The position numbers and the translations under genes were made by a program. Under the pieces are notes generated by a model. It was not told where the DNA came from, made no database searches, and was given only the letters and a program-made list of their open reading frames with translations. Of a stretch of 64,000 bases of DNA, positions 34,179 through 42,159 are shown one piece after another (position 1 is the stretch's first letter; the number at the start of each line of letters is the position of its first letter). Source of the DNA: Fibrobacter sp. (GTDB taxonomy: Bacteria > Fibrobacterota > Fibrobacteria > Fibrobacterales > Fibrobacteraceae); the NCBI GenBank assembly GCA_017475045.1, contig JAFVGH010000123.1, positions 62,001-126,000 on the forward strand, read 5' to 3'.

Positions 34179-36672
34179 AGCTCAGCATAATCGGTAAAAA
34201 GGGGAACTGCGTAATAGAGGTCTTTTCTGGCGGGTTCTTGCTGGTATCGTAGAAGGTGTAGAACATGTTTTCGTGGTCGGTCAGGTTGATGATGGTCCAG
34301 CTGAAATTCCACTTGTCTTCGCGGCCGATGTCAATCAACTTTACGTCTACTCTGAAATAGTCCGTCTGGCGGCCCGCATTGCGGCTACCCGGTAGCACCA
34401 CGATATCGTCTTGATATTGATCGTTTCCGATTTCTTCGCCGTAGTAGTAGCCCTTGTATTCGCTGATGGGCATGCCCGCCGAATACTTGAGCATCACGGA
34501 ACTGCGGAAATAGCGACCCTTGACCTTGTGTTTCCAGAGGGCATCTTCGTCACCCTTCCAGTTGATGCCCAAATCCATCTTGACTGCGTAAGGCTGGTGC
34601 CAGCTTGGGAAATAGGCCTTGGTGCCGTCGTTGCTGCGCATAACGCTAATGCTTTGGCTCCAGTTGATGCCTCCAAAAAGCCAGCCCTTATCCTTGCGGA
34701 GGGAAAGCTCGTAACCAAAGGAATAAGCTTCGGCGGTGCCGAAATAGTCCGCAATCACGAACTCGTCGGATTCTTCCTCGTCGGTGCTGTCCATCTGGGT
34801 CACGAAGGTGTTCAGGTTGTTCTGAGTCTTGTAATAGACGCCTACGGTAGCATCGTAGTCATCGAAGATTTCACGCTGGGTATACTCTATGGCGGCAAGC
34901 CACGACGAGGCAGGCTCGATATGCTTACCCTTGGTGGTGGTAGTGGCCGGGTAGTAGAATTCGTTTAGAGTTTCCTGGTCGGTATAGATGATGGAGTTCA
35001 GGTATTGCAGGTAATAGCCACCGTACAGTTCGAGAGTCTTGGTACGGTCCAGATTGATGGTCAAAGAGGTGCGGGGTTCTACGCCGAAATGTTCCGCCGC
35101 CGTCTGGTAATTGAAACGAAGGCCATACTGTAGCAACAAATCAGGAGTCAACTTCCAGGCGTCTTGCAGGTAGCCCACATGGTGGAAGGGCTTCTGGATA
35201 TCTGCAATGGTCATGGTAGAGAGTTTTTCCTGGTAGCGTTCGTAGTAGTATTCCAATTCGTAGCCGAAAGTAATCGTATGGTTGTCAATGCCGCGATAGT
35301 TCACCCACTGCTTACCCGCAAAGCTGTAAAGGTACATCTCGATAGACATGAGGTCGCCAATTTTCATAGTCTGGTAAAATTCGCTGTAAGCCAGGGTGGC
35401 GTTATAATCCCAGTCGCCATTGAAACGATGGTAGAAGTTGATGGGAACAGCCACGTTTCCCCAGTCCATATAGAGCGGGTCAAAACTCAGGCGGTCCTTG
35501 CCCACGTAGAAACTGAACTTCATGCGGGTATCGTCGGTGAAGTTATAGACGAAGGTTCCCTGCAGGTCAGTAAACTCGTAATCTAGATCCAAATCCAGAA
35601 GGCCGATGAACCTACAAAAATCCAGCATGTAGCCGATGTAGGTGGTACGCCCAGCCACTACCCAGCGGGCAGGGCCCTGATGCCCTTCGGTATGGAGTTG
35701 GGCGGCAAAGGTGCTTATCTTGATGCTGGACTTGCTGAACCATTCGTCGACGGTATCCTGACCGCCGGCACGTCCGTCCATCTTCAAGACGGAACTTAGG
35801 CGGTTGCCGTACTGCGCCGGGAAACCGCTCTTGTAGAACTTTACATCGTCAATGCCTTCCACAAGGAAGGTACTGAACAGCCCGAAGAAATGGACCGGAG
35901 AGTAGACGACGGCGTTGTCGAACAAGAATAGATTCTGGTCCGCGGCGCCGCCTCGAACGTATATCTTGGAACTGAAATCTGAGCTGGCCACCACGCCCGG
36001 GAGAGCCTGGATGCTCTTGATGACGTCGGCCTCGGCAAGGCTGGGCATGCGCTTGATAGACTTGGCCGACACCACGGACTCACCCGGGCTGCGCTTAGGG
36101 CGGCGCCGCAACTGCACCACCACCTTTTTGAGCTCTGTGACCTTGGCATTGTCGCCCCCGGCAAGAAGCTCGTCTACGTTGACATCGCCGGAGTCGGGGC
36201 GTTGCGGGGTGTCCCCGCTCGAAGGGGTAGCGGATGCCGTATCAGCGGCAGGAGCGAGGGGAAGGCTTTCCCCTTCACCCGTAACAAAAGCCTCGCCCAA
36301 GGTCTGAGAAAAAGCGCCTTCTGCTCCGACGTACTTGAGTTCGTAGCATTTTTCCTTTTCGGCGCCAGCCGTGTCGGAGTTAGTAACGCAGATATTCCAG
36401 AGGGTATCTTCGGGGAGAATCACGCTGAAAGGCGTGCCCACAGTGGTCTGGAGCGCCTCGCCGGATTCAAGAATTTCAACGTTGAGCTTTTCGCCAACGG
36501 CAAAGGAACTGTCCTGCACCACGCCGTTGAAGACGATGCCAGTCACCTTTGCAGAATCTGCGGCAACGCCGTCCGATGCCGACGGCGCAGCTGCCGCCGT
36601 CCCCTGGCCAAAGGCTAAGGAGGCCGCCAGGAGCATCAGCAAGAAAAATATGTAGGAACGGACTTTCAACAA
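34162..36672 (-). CDS. TonB-dependent outer-membrane receptor
   Basis: After a signal peptide (LLMLLAASLAFG), about 170 residues form an N-terminal extension with an Ala/Pro-rich linker, then the plug domain (EADVIKSIQALPGV, SSKIYVRGGAADQNLFLFDNA, FFGLFSTFLVEGIDDVKFYK) and a 22-strand-type barrel ending in aromatic FLPIMLSYEYYF, as outer-membrane barrels do. The start is TTG (36672 or 36669), with no in-frame ATG before the signal peptide. TonB-ExbBD for it could be the module at 24444-29628. The promoter region upstream shares a bipartite motif with the ECF sigma operon at 45328. The ligand is unknown. Confidence 0.9.
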   Translation of the reverse strand: MLKVRSYIFFLLMLLAASLAFGQGTAAAAPSASDGVAADSAKVTGIVFNGVVQDSSFAVGEKLNVEILESGEALQTTVGTPFSVILPEDTLWNICVTNSDTAGAEKEKCYELKYVGAEGAFSQTLGEAFVTGEGESLPLAPAADTASATPSSGDTPQRPDSGDVNVDELLAGGDNAKVTELKKVVVQLRRRPKRSPGESVVSAKSIKRMPSLAEADVIKSIQALPGVVASSDFSSKIYVRGGAADQNLFLFDNAVVYSPVHFFGLFSTFLVEGIDDVKFYKSGFPAQYGNRLSSVLKMDGRAGGQDTVDEWFSKSSIKISTFAAQLHTEGHQGPARWVVAGRTTYIGYMLDFCRFIGLLDLDLDYEFTDLQGTFVYNFTDDTRMKFSFYVGKDRLSFDPLYMDWGNVAVPINFYHRFNGDWDYNATLAYSEFYQTMKIGDLMSIEMYLYSFAGKQWVNYRGIDNHTITFGYELEYYYERYQEKLSTMTIADIQKPFHHVGYLQDAWKLTPDLLLQYGLRFNYQTAAEHFGVEPRTSLTINLDRTKTLELYGGYYLQYLNSIIYTDQETLNEFYYPATTTTKGKHIEPASSWLAAIEYTQREIFDDYDATVGVYYKTQNNLNTFVTQMDSTDEEESDEFVIADYFGTAEAYSFGYELSLRKDKGWLFGGINWSQSISVMRSNDGTKAYFPSWHQPYAVKMDLGINWKGDEDALWKHKVKGRYFRSSVMLKYSAGMPISEYKGYYYGEEIGNDQYQDDIVVLPGSRNAGRQTDYFRVDVKLIDIGREDKWNFSWTIINLTDHENMFYTFYDTSKNPPEKTSITQFPFLPIMLSYEYYF

Positions 36673-36700
36673 ACGATTCCCGAATTTCAGACAAAAATAG

Positions 36701-36720
36701 CAAATAGGCGAACCTATTTG
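36701..36720 (-). promoter_or_regulatory. Perfect 8-bp hairpin at the predicted 5' mRNA end of the receptor operon
   Basis: CAAATAGG and CCTATTTG form a perfect stem around TTCG. It begins about 3 bases after the -10 box, so it would lie at the very start of the receptor mRNA, a position known to stabilise transcripts or serve as a protein-binding site. Confidence 0.45.
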
Positions 36721-36724
36721 CCAT

Positions 36725-36754
36725 TATAACACCTGACGGGGTTAAAAGTGTTAC
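36725..36754 (-). promoter_or_regulatory. ECF-type promoter of the TonB-receptor operon
   Basis: On the minus strand GTAACACTTTTA is followed after exactly 9 bases by GGTGTTATA. The same two blocks with the same spacer occur at 45837-45866 before the ECF sigma gene. The sequence also reads TATAAT at 36723-36728, so recognition by the housekeeping sigma factor is possible too. Confidence 0.6.
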
Positions 36755-36763
36755 TTTTATTAA

Positions 36764-39700
36764 TTAATCTTCATCGTTCCAGACATACTTGAACTTGAAT
36801 TTCAGGCCTCCACGAGGTTCGCTGCCGCAGGTGCCACTGCATGCATCACTCCCCGCATAAGATACACCCTTGCTTCCAAAGTTGAACTTGGACTCGACCC
36901 AGTCATTCTTGGGTGCATCGCCATTCTTGCTAGTGGCAACACCGGGTGCGTTATTCAAAGACTGCGCAATCTTTTCGTAAGGCCAATCGACGGTCTGTGA
37001 ATTGGTTCCGACACCCGGAGCACGTATGCTCAAGAACAGCGTGAGTCCGTCTTTGCCAATATCGAAGGTGTACTTGTACTGATCCATTTCTACCTTATTG
37101 TCATCTTTGCTTATCTTGGAATCGGACTTGCTTTCGTAGCATATCGTGTTCCCCTTGCCCACGCAGCCTCCTCTGCAGAAATAATACTTGTATTCATGCA
37201 GGCTTCGATTTCCGTTCTTGAACAAGCCCTTCAGTTCATGGTCCACGCGGGCTTCAAGAGCCTTATACTGATATTCGGTTCCGTGACCTACATTCTGGAT
37301 TTTTATCTTGACACGCCCTACAGCGCGAGTCTTGGCCTCGGAGCCTTCGGAGAAGACATACTGCTTTCCGTCCCAGGCATAAGCGAACACGCGGTAGGTG
37401 TAGTAGGGGCTACCTCCACCCACCTTGTCGGTAAAGAACTTGTCGTTCCGGCCGTTCAGGGCAACCACGGTCATACCATTACCCCAGTTGTCACCAACTT
37501 TGGGCTGCACCGTAGTGGGTTTCTTGACATAGGATTCCAGGATCTTATTATTCGGCTGAACTTTCGGTTCGTCATTCTTTGAAACTTTACCGAAAATACG
37601 AGCTATTGAGCTTGCAGCGATGGCAAAGGTTTTTCCCAGCACATTCGCATCATCGTCAATCTTATCGTACTCCGCCCGCACCACGATAAATCCCAAGATG
37701 CGCGTATCCAAAGAATCGGGAATATAATTCACGATAATGCTATTGCGTTCAGCATTGCGCCCTAGAATCATATTACGGGGAGTGCCGAGGCTCGACGGTA
37801 TATTCAGGTAGTAGGTGGTCTTTTTCCCGTTTTCTGCCGTCACCACCACCTGTACTTCTGCCGTTTCATACGGAACCAGTTTATCTACGGTAAACTTGAA
37901 ATTCTTGGCTTCGGCGTTTTTTCCAGAACCTTTCACTCCGATTGGCGTAACAGGAACCTGGACTCCGTTCTTGAATACCACCACGCCGTCCTCGGCATTT
38001 ACCGGATCAACTGTAGAAAGTTTCACCGCAACCTGGGCACCGTGAACATCCTTTGTCGTAATCAGCGAATCCCCATTGACAGCACATTTTGCCCCGGTCT
38101 TCTTGCATTCCTTCCGGAATTCGATGTCCTGTTTATGCGATTCATCAATAAAATTCCAGGTATTGACAACCGAAATCGATGAGATTGGGCGGGCCACAGG
38201 ATTTTCGTCTTCACCGTCATTGACTCCATCCCCATCGGTATCCTTCAAGGTCGGGTCTGTTTCAAAAGGTCCCTTTCCGTTTTTGGTCCAACCATTGATT
38301 TCATCAAAGTCACTGATTCCGTCGCCGTCTGTGTCCTTCATGTCGTCACGGGTGCCCAGGAGTTTTTCCATGCTGGCAGGAACGCCGTCGTGATCCCGGT
38401 CTTCGTTGTAGATGAACTGAACCACATCGCCGGCACCCACCACAATGGAATCAAGGTTGAAGTTACCGATTGCTACGGAGTAGATATTTGTCCGCTCCGG
38501 TGTAGCAGCCTTGTTCACAGCAACAAACCATACAGCAGTATCTCCTTTCATTATGTTGTTTTCCACACCGTCCAGCATAACCAGGCCAAAACGCTTATCC
38601 TTCCCGACAATCACGGTGTCCTGTTCATAGTCCATCTGGAGAATGTCCAGAAGTTCCGACAGGTAAACTGGAGCACGGAGGGTTCTCTTGTTATTTGCGT
38701 TCCTGTTGACTTTGAAATTTGTAGAGACCCGGTAGTCCAAGAAGCGAGTTCTCGGATCAGCATAATACGCCCCCTTGTCGAAGGTCACTCGGGCCGTTGT
38801 CCCAGACACCTTCGTGTAAGCCTCCGTAAAGTCCGTAGTCATCCCGGTTCTGCTCCTATCCAAGGTAATCTTGTAAGCACTGGCCGAAAGGAAAATGGCG
38901 CCCGGATTGAAGATAAAACTATTCAAGGCATCCAAAGAAATTCCGCTCTTCCAAAACTTCAGTTCCTTGGATTCTCCCGGAGCCAGAGTGATACGGGTCC
39001 ACTTATCTTCGCCGTAGCCATCGCCTACGGCAAGTTCCGCTATGATCTTGATGTCACCAGAGAGGGTGTAGGTGCTAGCAGCCAGAATCAAGTTCTCAAT
39101 GCTATACGCCACCTTACCCGTGTTGGTGATACGCGCCTGCATGCTGAGGGTACCCCCAGAAATAGACTCGCCCTCGGACATGGCCTCGGCAACGGCCTTG
39201 TTGTAGTTCTGGGTAATGGCCTTAGACTGATTTTCAGTCAGGGTATGGCCCTCACTCTCGGTATAACTACCGTTATAACCCCAATTCACCACGAACTGCC
39301 CGCTATTGCTGGCGTAACCCGCAGAAAAACCAATGTTCCAAGCGTTCATCAAGGCGGCGCTTTCCGTTTCGCTGAAGCTGATGCTTTGGGTATTCTTCAC
39401 CGATTCCCCTTCGGAAATGGTGACAGTCTTCGTGGTGTTGGAACTGGTGGTGCGGTTCAGCGTTATGCTGGGGGTCATGGTCATGGTGACTTCCAGCTTG
39501 GGAAGATCCGCCACGTTGGGGTTCCAAACCGTGGGATTTTCGGGATTGAAGAGTTCGAAGAGTTCTTCGCTGTCGTCAAACCCGTCGCCATCGGTATCCT
39601 TGGCATAGGGATTGGTCTTGAACTTGAAGATTTCATCGTAATCTGGAATGCCGTCCTCGTCGCTGTCTAGCGTAGGGTCTATCTCGGCAGTCTCCACTGA

Positions 39701-40036
39701 TTTCACATCGGAAAGATTGAAGGAATAGGCCCCCTTCAACGCAGTACTGGTCACATTCAGGTTCAGCTTCTCGTTATCGCCAAAACGGGAGTCAAAGGTC
39801 ATGCCCTTGACATTTTTCAGCCCAATCGGCTTGAACGCCTTGAGGCCGTAACCCTGGATATTCAAGGTATCCTCCCCCACGTAGTGCGTCTTGGGAAAGG
39901 TAATGGAATCGAGGCCCACAAGGCCAGCGGTATATACGGAGTCTTCTCCGATTTGAATATTCGCGAGACCTGCCAGTGCACAAGGAGCAACAAACATGGT
40001 GGTCAGCGCAGCAGCGGTAAAGTATTTCGTAAACAT
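36764..40036 (-). CDS. Secreted protein with protective-antigen/binary-toxin-B-like calcium and pore domains
   Basis: The 1090-residue product has a signal peptide (1-22) and a short beta domain. Residues 121-157 hold two calcium loops (DSDEDGIPDYDE, DTDGDGFDDSEE). Residues 175-440 resemble domain 2 of anthrax protective antigen and clostridial binding components: the PKLEVTMTMTPSITLN strand, a Ser/Thr-rich amphipathic stretch, MQARITNTGKVAYSIENLIL, and TTARVTFDKG, in the same order as in protective antigen. Further calcium/thrombospondin-3 loops follow (about 555-625), then beta-sandwich-like domains and a Cys-rich end (ACSGTCGSEP). No PA14 domain or furin-type site is present before the first loops. 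The toxin-type relation is by pattern recognition. It follows the 185-residue gene by 11 bases; AAAGGAG precedes the start. Confidence 0.72.
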   Translation of the reverse strand: MFTKYFTAAALTTMFVAPCALAGLANIQIGEDSVYTAGLVGLDSITFPKTHYVGEDTLNIQGYGLKAFKPIGLKNVKGMTFDSRFGDNEKLNLNVTSTALKGAYSFNLSDVKSVETAEIDPTLDSDEDGIPDYDEIFKFKTNPYAKDTDGDGFDDSEELFELFNPENPTVWNPNVADLPKLEVTMTMTPSITLNRTTSSNTTKTVTISEGESVKNTQSISFSETESAALMNAWNIGFSAGYASNSGQFVVNWGYNGSYTESEGHTLTENQSKAITQNYNKAVAEAMSEGESISGGTLSMQARITNTGKVAYSIENLILAASTYTLSGDIKIIAELAVGDGYGEDKWTRITLAPGESKELKFWKSGISLDALNSFIFNPGAIFLSASAYKITLDRSRTGMTTDFTEAYTKVSGTTARVTFDKGAYYADPRTRFLDYRVSTNFKVNRNANNKRTLRAPVYLSELLDILQMDYEQDTVIVGKDKRFGLVMLDGVENNIMKGDTAVWFVAVNKAATPERTNIYSVAIGNFNLDSIVVGAGDVVQFIYNEDRDHDGVPASMEKLLGTRDDMKDTDGDGISDFDEINGWTKNGKGPFETDPTLKDTDGDGVNDGEDENPVARPISSISVVNTWNFIDESHKQDIEFRKECKKTGAKCAVNGDSLITTKDVHGAQVAVKLSTVDPVNAEDGVVVFKNGVQVPVTPIGVKGSGKNAEAKNFKFTVDKLVPYETAEVQVVVTAENGKKTTYYLNIPSSLGTPRNMILGRNAERNSIIVNYIPDSLDTRILGFIVVRAEYDKIDDDANVLGKTFAIAASSIARIFGKVSKNDEPKVQPNNKILESYVKKPTTVQPKVGDNWGNGMTVVALNGRNDKFFTDKVGGGSPYYTYRVFAYAWDGKQYVFSEGSEAKTRAVGRVKIKIQNVGHGTEYQYKALEARVDHELKGLFKNGNRSLHEYKYYFCRGGCVGKGNTICYESKSDSKISKDDNKVEMDQYKYTFDIGKDGLTLFLSIRAPGVGTNSQTVDWPYEKIAQSLNNAPGVATSKNGDAPKNDWVESKFNFGSKGVSYAGSDACSGTCGSEPRGGLKFKFKYVWNDED

Positions 40037-40047
40037 GGTAGGCTCCT

Positions 40048-40605
40048 TTACTTGGCGTTAACCGTCAGATTCTGTTGAATGGTCTTGCCGCCAAATACCA
40101 GCTTGACGACGTAGCTGCCTCTACGGAGATTCTTGTTACGGACCGGGACGACTGTTGAACCCTTCGAAAGGTAAACGTCGCCCTTGACCACCGTTGAACC
40201 GATGGCGTCCATCATGACAAAGCGCGCATCACCGCCCTGTTCGGAGAAAAACTCCAGCGCCTGCTTGTCGGCATCGAAGTTTACCTTCACGGGTTGTTCC
40301 GTCTTTACCGTTACCGGGGCGACCTTCCTGTCAACCTTTGGAGTGGCCGGGCGGGATTTTACGTAGGGATTGTCCTCTTCTTCGGTAAGGTTGGGCTCCG
40401 GCTCGCGCGTATCGGGAAGAACATAAGAACTGTCCTCCTGGTTCGCGTCAAAAGTCATGTTCTGCACCGACTCCACCAAAAATTCGTGGATAGTCCCGTC
40501 GTTCATGGTCACACGGATGACACGGGGAGCATTTTGGTTACCTGAAGCAACTGCCAGGGATACCCCCATAAGGCAGGCCAGGAATACAACTGACAACTTT
40601 TTCAT
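40048..40605 (-). CDS. Small secreted protein with C-terminal sorting-like beta domain
   Basis: The 185-residue product has a signal peptide (cleavage near AVASG), a domain beginning RVIRVTMNDGTIHEFLVE and NMTFDAN, as seen in many Bacteroidota and Fibrobacter secreted proteins, an acidic/proline linker (EPNLTEEEDNPY), and a C-terminal beta domain ending YVVKLVFGGKTIQQNLTV. The last part resembles type IX secretion sorting tails (GxYxxKL then a final strand), which would place it at the cell surface. It is the first gene of a two-gene unit with the protective-antigen-like protein, under a consensus sigma-70 promoter. Confidence 0.65.
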   Translation of the reverse strand: MKKLSVVFLACLMGVSLAVASGNQNAPRVIRVTMNDGTIHEFLVESVQNMTFDANQEDSSYVLPDTREPEPNLTEEEDNPYVKSRPATPKVDRKVAPVTVKTEQPVKVNFDADKQALEFFSEQGGDARFVMMDAIGSTVVKGDVYLSKGSTVVPVRNKNLRRGSYVVKLVFGGKTIQQNLTVNAK

Positions 40606-40652
40606 GATGAACTCCTTTGTTAAGGTTTCACTTTTTTTCTTTTAACTTTTCC

Positions 40653-40681
40653 AATATACTCTCCCGAATTGATATTGTCAA
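40653..40681 (-). promoter_or_regulatory. Consensus sigma-70 promoter of the 185-residue/PA-like unit
   Basis: TTGACA (40676-40681, minus strand), a 17-base spacer and TATATT (40653-40658) form a near-perfect housekeeping promoter, 48 bases before the start codon at 40605. AAAGGAG precedes that ATG. Confidence 0.8.
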
Positions 40682-40727
40682 ATGAATAATTTATTGGTTT
40701 TTAATCAATTATTTTTATATATTGGCA

Positions 40728-40767
40728 AAAAACAAAAAAAACTCATCTGTTTTTTCAAGCAGATGAG
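40728..40767 (-). terminator. Intrinsic terminator of the acyltransferase gene (duplicated copy 1)
   Basis: CTCATCTG and CAGATGAG pair (40742-40749 with 40760-40767); on the minus strand the stem is followed by a T8 run and a second T6 run. The hairpin and about 35 bases beside it repeat at 42087-42160, beyond the other end of the acyltransferase gene. Confidence 0.8.
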
Positions 40768-40836
40768 GGATTACAATGTCTTGGAGCTTAGAACTTTTAG
40801 ACCTTCAACAGACAATTCCCGAAAGTTCATAAGCCA

Positions 40837-41952
40837 TTACATACAGTACTTTTTTATACCCGGTATGCGTCCCAACACCCATATAACCCCAAAACTTAGA
40901 ATGAATGTAGCTACAGTACGAAGCGGTATCGCAAAAAACGGGTTGATAACGGCCACAGTAAAACCGATTCTGGCAAAAACAATATTAAAGGCATCATGAA
41001 CCAAGTACATTCCAAACGAACACTTCGAAAATAAAAAAATCAATTTTTTTGTACGTTCTGAAAGCTTTTTACTGATAAAGCAATCCTTTATGAAAATATA
41101 AACCGCCACAGCCTGAATTACAACATTAGGTCTAAAATTTTTATACAGCAATTCATTTGCAGCACCCAATTTATAGCTAATAAAGACAGTCCCAAAAATC
41201 TGAACAATAACAGATAATCCCGCTAACACATAAATCCATTTTTTTATTCGATGCGATATATCATACCTAAACAAATAATACCCTAGGATAAAGTATCCTG
41301 TGAATCCCATCAATTCCTTTATACTAAAATATATTTTCAAACGATTATCAAACAACAACAATGAGTCTTGAAAAAACGGTAGCAAAGAACCAAATAAAAA
41401 ATACAACACAAACAGATAATGATAATGTTTTTTCGTTGCATGAGTCGTAAAAACACGAATCAAAGGGACAAGCATGTACAATCCAATAATCATGTATAAA
41501 AACCATAAATGGAGCCATGCATGACCAAATACAAAAGTTGCACCTTCTTTTAGTATTCTAGTGACAAGATCCTTATCACTGACTTCGTCTACAAAAAACA
41601 TTATTGATATGGACAATGACTTATAAAACAAGCCCCAAGCAACTAAAGCAACAACAATTCTAAAAATATTCTTGCGATAAAGCTTGGACAGCGTTATTTC
41701 TTTTTGAGGATTCAAAAAAAATATTCCGCTAACCATAACGAATACCGGAACGGCCCAACGAACTAGGCATTCATAAAAATTCACGACTTGCCAAGCAAAT
41801 GATTGAACTGGATTTGAATAAAAACCTGAACCACAAACATGAAGCGTCATAACCGCAAAGACGGCCAAGATTCTCAAGATGTCCGGATAAAGGATCCTGT
41901 TGCCTTGTGATATGTCCAATCCGTTACAAAATGTATTTTCATTAGAAGGCAT
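40837..41952 (-). CDS. WecH/YiaH-like membrane acyltransferase (probable acquired gene)
   Basis: From ATG 41952 (GGGGA 6 bases upstream) the product has 371 residues, opening with ILYPDILRILAVFAVMTLHVCGS, the start of acyltransferase-3 proteins with the conserved His. About ten membrane helices follow, rich in Phe, Ile and Tyr, with HAWLHLWFLYMIIGLYMLVPL as the family's second motif. Relatives transfer O-acetyl groups to surface polysaccharides. The gene is much richer in A/T than its neighbours, with codons such as AAA, ATA and TTT dominating, and it is framed by two copies of the same terminator segment. This suggests horizontal transfer. The frame reaches back to a TTG at 42072, which I judge not to be used. 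Confidence 0.85.
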   Translation of the reverse strand: MPSNENTFCNGLDISQGNRILYPDILRILAVFAVMTLHVCGSGFYSNPVQSFAWQVVNFYECLVRWAVPVFVMVSGIFFLNPQKEITLSKLYRKNIFRIVVALVAWGLFYKSLSISIMFFVDEVSDKDLVTRILKEGATFVFGHAWLHLWFLYMIIGLYMLVPLIRVFTTHATKKHYHYLFVLYFLFGSLLPFFQDSLLLFDNRLKIYFSIKELMGFTGYFILGYYLFRYDISHRIKKWIYVLAGLSVIVQIFGTVFISYKLGAANELLYKNFRPNVVIQAVAVYIFIKDCFISKKLSERTKKLIFLFSKCSFGMYLVHDAFNIVFARIGFTVAVINPFFAIPLRTVATFILSFGVIWVLGRIPGIKKYCM

Positions 41953-42082
41953 TTTAATCCCCAAAATAACCAACGGCCGATTAGGTGATTCATTAGAAAA
42001 AACAAAAATATGTCGTCCTAAAATATAGCAATTGCATAAAATCTCGAAAAAGCCTGATAGATTTCGAGTCAAACCCGGAATA

Positions 42083-42118
42083 ATGTAAAAAACTCATCCG
42101 CTTTTTCAAGCAGATGAG
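42083..42118 (-). terminator. Intrinsic terminator of the caspase-like gene (duplicated copy 2)
   Basis: CTCATCCG and CAGATGAG (42093-42100 and 42111-42118) form a stem with one G-T type change from copy 1, followed on the minus strand by T6. The adjacent 42119-42160 matches the flank of copy 1, with an additional internal duplication of about 19 bases. Confidence 0.75.
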
Positions 42119-42159
42119 GTATTTTCAAACAAACGAGGAATTATATTGTCTTGTGGAAA

